A DNA stretch of 64,000 nt. It comes from Isoetes taiwanensis. Taxonomy: Eukaryota > Streptophyta > Lycopodiopsida > Isoetales > Isoetaceae. Shown here one piece after another: positions 58,924-64,000 of this stretch. The stretch is from the NCBI GenBank assembly GCA_021234155.1, contig JAJEKV010000133.1, forward strand, positions 1,751,354 to 1,815,353. Direction: 5' to 3'. Numbering within the stretch: the stretch's first letter is position 1; each line of letters opens with the position of its first letter. Below the pieces are notes generated by a model. The model was not told where the DNA came from. It ran no database searches and saw only the letters and a list, made by a program, of their open reading frames with translations. The translations under genes and the position numbers were made by a program.

Positions 58924-59134
58924 CAATGCTTGTTATTTAAGTTACACTCTAATTGTTCTTGCTTAAAATTGAATTGTTGTTAGATACAAAAGAAATCATA
59001 TGAAAATTCCACTTACAAGTCAAGATCATGGTAAGACATTCATTAGTATTTAGAAATACATTTCATGAATTACATGATAATAGTGGAAAGAGAGTTACAA
59101 TACACTTTAATTAATTAACAAAACAAGTCTTCCA
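58924..59134 (-). promoter_or_regulatory. Spacer between ORF-Y and gag in A2
   Basis: Nearly identical to 20168-20381 in A1, including the TTGTAAGTGG and TTTTGTATCTAACA words. Confidence 0.45.
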
Positions 59135-60656
59135 TCAACGATGTCGCTTGAAGAAGTTCTTGATTTTCTTGAATCCTATGCCCTTGCCCATGTTCTGTAG
59201 GATTCTTGCCGCCGATCCTCCCTCCAATGCTCTTGCCATCTGTGGTGCCGGAAGTTCTGGTGCCGTTGCCGCCACTACTGCCAAGTGCGCATCCCTGAGG
59301 TGGCCCCTTGCGAAGTCGAGGGCATGAAGGGCTACGGATCTCTTGAAGAGTATAACATGGTCCATTCCGAGATCTATCTTGGCATGCTGCCCAAACCCTG
59401 TAAGTGCTATAAGGAGCGCCATGGATTCCTCACCCCTTGGGCTGAACTCCTTGTGAAAGACTATCATCTGTCCTTGGCTAAGGGCCGGAAGATAGTACCG
59501 AAAGTGATTTACCCCTCAGGCGGCCCCCCGCGGTTCTCGTGATCTTTCCTTTGAGCCTCGCCGAACACATCTATTGCGGTAAGATCTTCGTGGTCTCTCC
59601 ACATAGTTGTTGCGTTCTCCAAATTGATGCTGCTAGATGATTCACGCATGCTCCTGGAGCGCACTGGTCGGCTGGAGCTTGGGCCTCTTCCCGGCTTGTA
59701 CAACCTGCTTTGGATTTCCTGGAACTCTTCTTCTCGATGATGGGTTCCTCGGCCGCTGAAACATGTACCTAACTGCTGATACTCGATGTCCACATATAGT
59801 TTCCTGCGATAGGAGTGTTGCCCGCTACCCCGCGGAATCCTTGGTAGGAGTAGTCGATGAAGTCACTACCCCGGGCTCTTGTGCCATAAGGCTTAGAGCT
59901 CATCCATCCCCGAGGCCCTCCTCTTGACAATAGGGAAGATTGAGGATATCGGGTGGCGAATATATACCTCGGGCCTCGCCGCCGAGCGATCACCGGGTGA
60001 GGGCCGTGGATACCCATTGGTGGCTCGAATCCCGCTTTTAGTACTTCCTCGGCCGCCGAGCTAGACTTTCTCCATCCTTCTTGCCTCCCTCATTTCCCCA
60101 ACTTGCCCTTCCTCCTCCTCTTCGTAATCCCGCTCAATCTGCAACATAGGTGCTTCCGATGTGGAGCCGTGAATGCTCGTGATGCCGAAGTCTCGATCTC
60201 ATGGATGCTTATCTGGCTGCCTCGAGAGTCGGAGAGGTGCCAAATCCAAAGGTTGAATTGACGGCTCCTCGGGTTGGTTGATCGCCTCTATACCGCATGA
60301 ACAAAGCTAAGGTCGCTTGGTTTGAGACGCACTCTATGCCTATGATGCTTACGTGTCATGTAGTCTGGCATGTTTCTGGTTCTATCCCACAGCCTACTCT
60401 TGCCCCTGGATCCCCCACCTATGGCTTGGGTAAGAGTGTCTAAGGAAACCCATTTCCCTTCCCTAGGTGGCAAGCTAACTTCCCAGGGTAGAATGTTCTG
60501 ATCATATTGGCAAATGATGTCAGTGTAGTAAGGAGTTCTGGTTAAGGTGGCATGAAGATCAAAGAGATGATCGAAGACATGAAAGGCTTGCTCAGCAGGG
60601 AATTCACGGATGTGATTGGAGTCATTGTACCATCTAACAAAGCTTGATGGCGCCAT
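59135..60656 (-). pseudogene. Unknown ~500-residue gene carried by gypsy A (ORF-Y), copy A2
   Basis: Starts at ATG 60656 (MAPSSFVRWYNDSNH) and ends at TGA 59135 after KKIKNFFKRHR. The last 110 codons are open in one frame here (59135-59467), which shows the C-terminus better than A1. A segment near the end reads ALLIALTGFGQHAKIDLG. No family is recognised. Frameshifts remain in the middle. The TATA-like box is at 60766-60775. Confidence 0.6.
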
Positions 60657-60765
60657 TGAGCAAAGATGGCTATGAAAAATGGTTGATGGAAGTGAGCAAA
60701 GGACTAGAAAATCGCCAAAGGGGCTGAGAGCAGTTCTGATGGGGGAAAAATGGCAAATGAGGGCC

Positions 60766-60775
60766 CTTTTTATAG
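60766..60775 (-). promoter_or_regulatory. TATA box of ORF-Y, A2
   Basis: The minus strand reads CTATAAAAAG, 110-119 bases before the ATG at 60656. Sequence and spacing are the same as in A1. Confidence 0.6.
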
Positions 60776-61443
60776 ACTAGGGGTGCCTCTGTTCCGCACA
60801 AAGGTTCTTGATGAGAGAAGACCTCAAATCTATGGCCATGGGTGTCCAAATGAACTACCATGAAGTGCAATTTAAGCAAAGCAAAGCAAGAAACACTACA
60901 TGACAGCTTTGTTGGATCAAAATTGGTCAACCGGGAATTTTGGGCTTAAATCGGTGGCGTCAAGGGAGAAATAGCTCAAGGCCGAGGGCTGGCATGTGTT
61001 TTTTTACGATGCTAACCGTTTCTCGGTCATTTCTATTCCTATGAAAGGTTTTGGGAATTTAAACATCCTAACATAACTTTTCAAAGATGCTTTCTAACCT
61101 AACTAGCAACTTTTCTTACTTAATTTGACACGATAGATCAAAATGCCGAATCGGTGGCGTCATGAGAAATAGCTCGCTGGCCGATGGCGCTAGACAGTTT
61201 TTTCAAGCGATGCGACCCGGTTTTCGCTGGCATTATTATTTTTTTTTGACTAATTGCTTAGGGTTTCTAACTAATTAATTTTTCTTTCAACATTCCAATT
61301 TCAATGGTCAAAAGTAAAGTAAAATTTGAGCTAATTATACACATTTTCATACAAGAATTAAGGTCGGGCTTTACCTCACAAAATTTTGTATTTATGGAAA
61401 AAAAACTTAATAATTACATTAATTTTAGACAAAACCGCGATCT

Positions 61444-62460
61444 TCAAGGGTGTTCCTTATGATGCGACGCCAGCCAAGTGTATGTCCTTAAGTATCAAGG
61501 TCACCCTCTTCACTGTGGGATCGCTAGAGGTTCCCTTCCTCAACAATCGGGTGAGCTTCGCCTCGGGCCGCCACCGCAGCACCGGAAGTTGTGAGCGACG
61601 CCACCCCAGAAGCTCTGGGGATCTTAACTCCCGTGATCACCTCCCCGCATGAGCCGCCAATGGTGCTGTTCCTAATCAGGGAGATTAGTGCACCGCTGGA
61701 AGTGCTTAATCTCCTAAAATCCCCAAGGCAGCGGGGAGTTAGCCCATGGTGGACCTTCTTTTTCCTGCGGTCGGCGGCGGCTTGCCGCTTTGGCCGGCCC
61801 CCTCCACTCTGGCGTTGACGTTTTGCCGGCAGGGCCAAGAGGTACCTCCTCCACTGGCGGAGGTATTCTTGATACGCCTTGAGGCGGCGTCTGAAGAGGC
61901 GCTCCTCCTTCAGGGCGAACGGCCTTCGGCTCTTCCGTGACCTTAGGTGGCTCAGCCACTTAGATAAGGTGGCCTTGGATCAGCCCTCCTCGCTTCCTCT
62001 TCCCGCCGCCGCCTCCCTTCTTCCCCTGCCTTCCCATGCCGGGAGGCTCTTCACCATTACTTGGCCCGGCTGACTGTTCCTCCTCTTGGTTCTTCTCTTG
62101 TCACAAGAACCCAGCCAGGCCTCCTGCTCCTCTTCTTCCCAGCGGCCCCTTCCGCCACCAAAGAACCTTTATGCCGACTTTCGTCCGAAAAGCGCCCACC
62201 TCGCTTCCACTGGCGGTGGACTGCGCTCCAAAATGGCGGGATTCGGGGGTTCTGGTACCCGACGTAAGAGTTGCCGCTAAGTGGGTGACGCCTCAAAGAT
62301 CGCGGTAGGTTTCGGCCGGGCCGCCGGAGGGAAGCCGCTTCTTCCCCTTCGGCAAGGTGCTCCTGATCCTCTTCGTGATGTCGGACTGGCCGGGCCGCTT
62401 TGGGCCATCGAGCGAGGCCGCCGCCCGCCTTCCCTTCGCCGTCGCCGTGCTCGCGGCCAT
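61444..62460 (-). pseudogene. Histone H3-like gene carried by gypsy A, copy A2
   Basis: This is the counterpart of 22652-23749. The start ATG at 62460 opens a basic tail (MAASTATAKGRR, 62460 downward) with further Lys/Arg-rich stretches. The histone-fold region lies at about 61760-61444 in broken frames. Traces of the alpha-N helix and of EEGNL (loop 2 area) are visible, and the end coincides with the H3 stop of A1. It is more damaged than A1 in the fold but better at the N-terminus. The TATA-like box is at 62551-62560. The shared position shows that the gene belonged to the family before these copies separated. Confidence 0.68.
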
Positions 62461-62550
62461 ACTTGACGCTGGCCAAGAATCCGGGTGTGAAGTCTGGATC
62501 AAGAGAGATAAGGTGGAGGAAAGGTTTGAGGGAAAAAATGAGGTGTCGTG

Positions 62551-62560
62551 GATATTTAAA
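62551..62560 (-). promoter_or_regulatory. TATA-like box of the H3-like gene, A2
   Basis: The minus strand reads TTTAAATATC, about 91-100 bases before the ATG at 62460, as in A1. Confidence 0.55.
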
Positions 62561-63003
62561 GAGGAGGGTCCCCTCAGAATATTCTCCTACCATTAATAGG
62601 CCTACTTATTAGCCCCCATCATAACCATAGTACCCTTAATAATAGTATATGTTTAATTCTTAATATACACAACCGAGATATACCTTTGAAATTTCCAATT
62701 TCCTAATGGTTTGAAGTGTTAATTATAGATTTTGCTTATTTTTCACCCGTGTCTCCCGATTGGCATGATTCTTCGACCCATTTTAGGTGAAATTTGATGC
62801 AGATGCATAATTTTCACCCAATTTTACTAGAAGGTGAATTTGACTCCATTTGTTTAACCTAACTTTCGGACCCACTACGCAGAGAAAAAATTTTTCCCCT
62901 ATTTCGAGGTTCGGATGGTGGAAATTTTTATTTCACACCCCCTATAGGTCCGTTAGATTTTCATGGTTATGGTCGGGCTAGTTCTTGGTCAACCAAGAAC
63001 ATC

Positions 63004-63015
63004 GCCTCGATACCA
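63004..63015 (-). other. Gypsy A2 primer-binding site (slightly mutated)
   Basis: The minus strand reads TGGTATCGAGG, an imperfect version of the TGGTATCAGAGG site in A1, adjacent to the LTR edge. Confidence 0.8.
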
Positions 63016-63016
63016 T

Positions 63017-64000
63017 TGTGACGCCCTAGCAAACATATACCGGCCGTTAATTCCCAAAGAAATCCCCCGTCCGCTCATCAACCGACATGCTCTCCGCTTC
63101 TATCCCGCGACTCGAAGCCTCCGTAAAGGGAAGGGGACACGAAGGTGTCTTTTGCCTTCCCCTATGGGCCCTATCACAACGAAGCATAACACGCCGTAAC
63201 TAGCAATAATAATACAATATGCTACCTCGAGGGTAGCTCAATCGTGATGTCCATAGATGCAAAGAACATAATCATATGCCATAAACATGAGATCCTACCC
63301 GCGGGTTCGACACCTAAAGGAAGTCGAATCGACCGATAGGCCTCAAGATAGAGCAATCAATCATAACAATGGCGGGGCTGGCATAAGACAATGGCTAGGG
63401 TTGACCACTCCATCCGGGCCTCCCCGCATACTTTGCGCATGGGCTAGATCAAGCCGGGTGGACATGACTCTAACCTTCCTGACATAATCCCATGGCATCA
63501 CCCATCTGACTACCCTGTGCTGCATCTCCCGGGTCCCACCAGGTAGGAAGGGTTGCATCTCCTTCCCGGGTCTAGAGGCTCCGGGTGGCTAGAGAATCGG
63601 GGCGGCACACGATTCGTGACCGACCGAACTCCCCCAAAACAAGAGCCGGTTTCCACACTTGCAACTCTTGAGAGGCAGGGCGACACCATTGCCCCAGGAG
63701 GTGCCGGACCCATGCCTCGCCCAAGTGAAGTGACCCACCATAAGCCCAGCCTCACTACGGGATCCCCCGGTTTCTCCCCACTGCCAGGATCCACCTCTCC
63801 ATCTTTGCCTCCTAGCCCCGCTGTGTGGTGGCCGAGTCACATCATATTTCCATAGCCCTGGGTTCCTCCGCAAATGCCGCAACTAATAGGAACTAAGGGA
63901 TCTACAATTAGGACATACTACATATGGCCCTAGGTCTCTCACCCCCTTCCCAACACAAGAGAAACAACATGATCAACCATCATCACCTAATCATCATGAA
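63017..64000 (-). repeat. Gypsy A2 5' LTR, partial (continues past window)
   Basis: Starts TGTGACGCCCTAGC at 63017 and aligns with the first ~980 bases of 24318-25857. Confidence 0.85.

Larger units (their letters stand above)
55491..64000 (-). mobile_element. Ty3/gypsy family A, copy A2 (truncated, runs off the window)
   Basis: On the minus strand this is 5' LTR from beyond 64000 to 63017, PBS 63004-63015, H3-like gene, ORF-Y, gag, PR, RT and most of RNase H, ending at the junction with family B at 55490. Integrase, chromodomain, PPT and 3' LTR of family A are absent. It aligns with A1 over its whole length. Confidence 0.88.

Overview
This is nuclear DNA of a land plant with a large, transposon-crowded genome. 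The evidence is a spliced malectin-domain plus LRR receptor-like protein, decayed PPR genes, a decayed DUF630/DUF632 gene, plant chromoviruses with a chromodomain, and Helitron and CACTA transposons. A fern or other non-seed vascular plant would fit, but nothing in the sequence settles the clade. No bacterial, organellar, rRNA or CRISPR content was seen.

Layout. 1-2.8 kb is AT-rich DNA with hairpin repeats. A 5'-truncated, frame-broken LINE follows (2.8-5.2 kb), then an unidentified ~0.9 kb repeat (5231-6129) and a poly(A)-ended retroposon tail (to 7085). From 8433 to 27045 lies a nested stack. A minus-strand Helitron of about 2.2 kb net is built mostly of a pyrimidine-rich tract. It is split by a 3.5 kb CACTA element (8797-12311) and then by a 12.9 kb Ty3/gypsy chromovirus, here called family A copy A1 (12960-25857). 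The repeat at 5231-6129 is a paralogue of the Helitron's empty insertion site, which fixes both Helitron ends. 28.7-36 kb holds PPR remnants, unassigned coding-like stretches and anonymous DNA. 36.1-39.0 kb carries the best host gene, a minus-strand RLP4-like gene with canonical introns. 39.5-40.8 kb is a broken DUF630/DUF632 gene interrupted by a fold-back element. 43.1-45.3 kb is a tandem array whose unit contains a tRNA-like Pol III promoter. 46.8-49.2 kb has another LINE fragment and more Helitron ends with pyrimidine tracts. 49.9-55.5 kb is the 3' part of a second chromovirus (family B) with long open pol frames. It is joined directly to a truncated second copy of family A (A2, 55.5 kb to the window end).

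The most interesting content is inside family A. Between the primer-binding site and gag, both copies carry two extra genes, each preceded by its own TATA-like box about 95-115 bases upstream of the ATG. The first encodes a long charged tail ending in a histone H3 fold, with features of centromeric H3. The second encodes a protein of about 500 residues that I do not recognise. The order on the minus strand is LTR, PBS, H3-like gene, unknown gene, gag-PR-RT-RNaseH-INT-chromodomain, PPT, LTR. A chromodomain retrotransposon carrying its own H3 variant is, to my knowledge, not a described arrangement. I could not search for precedents.
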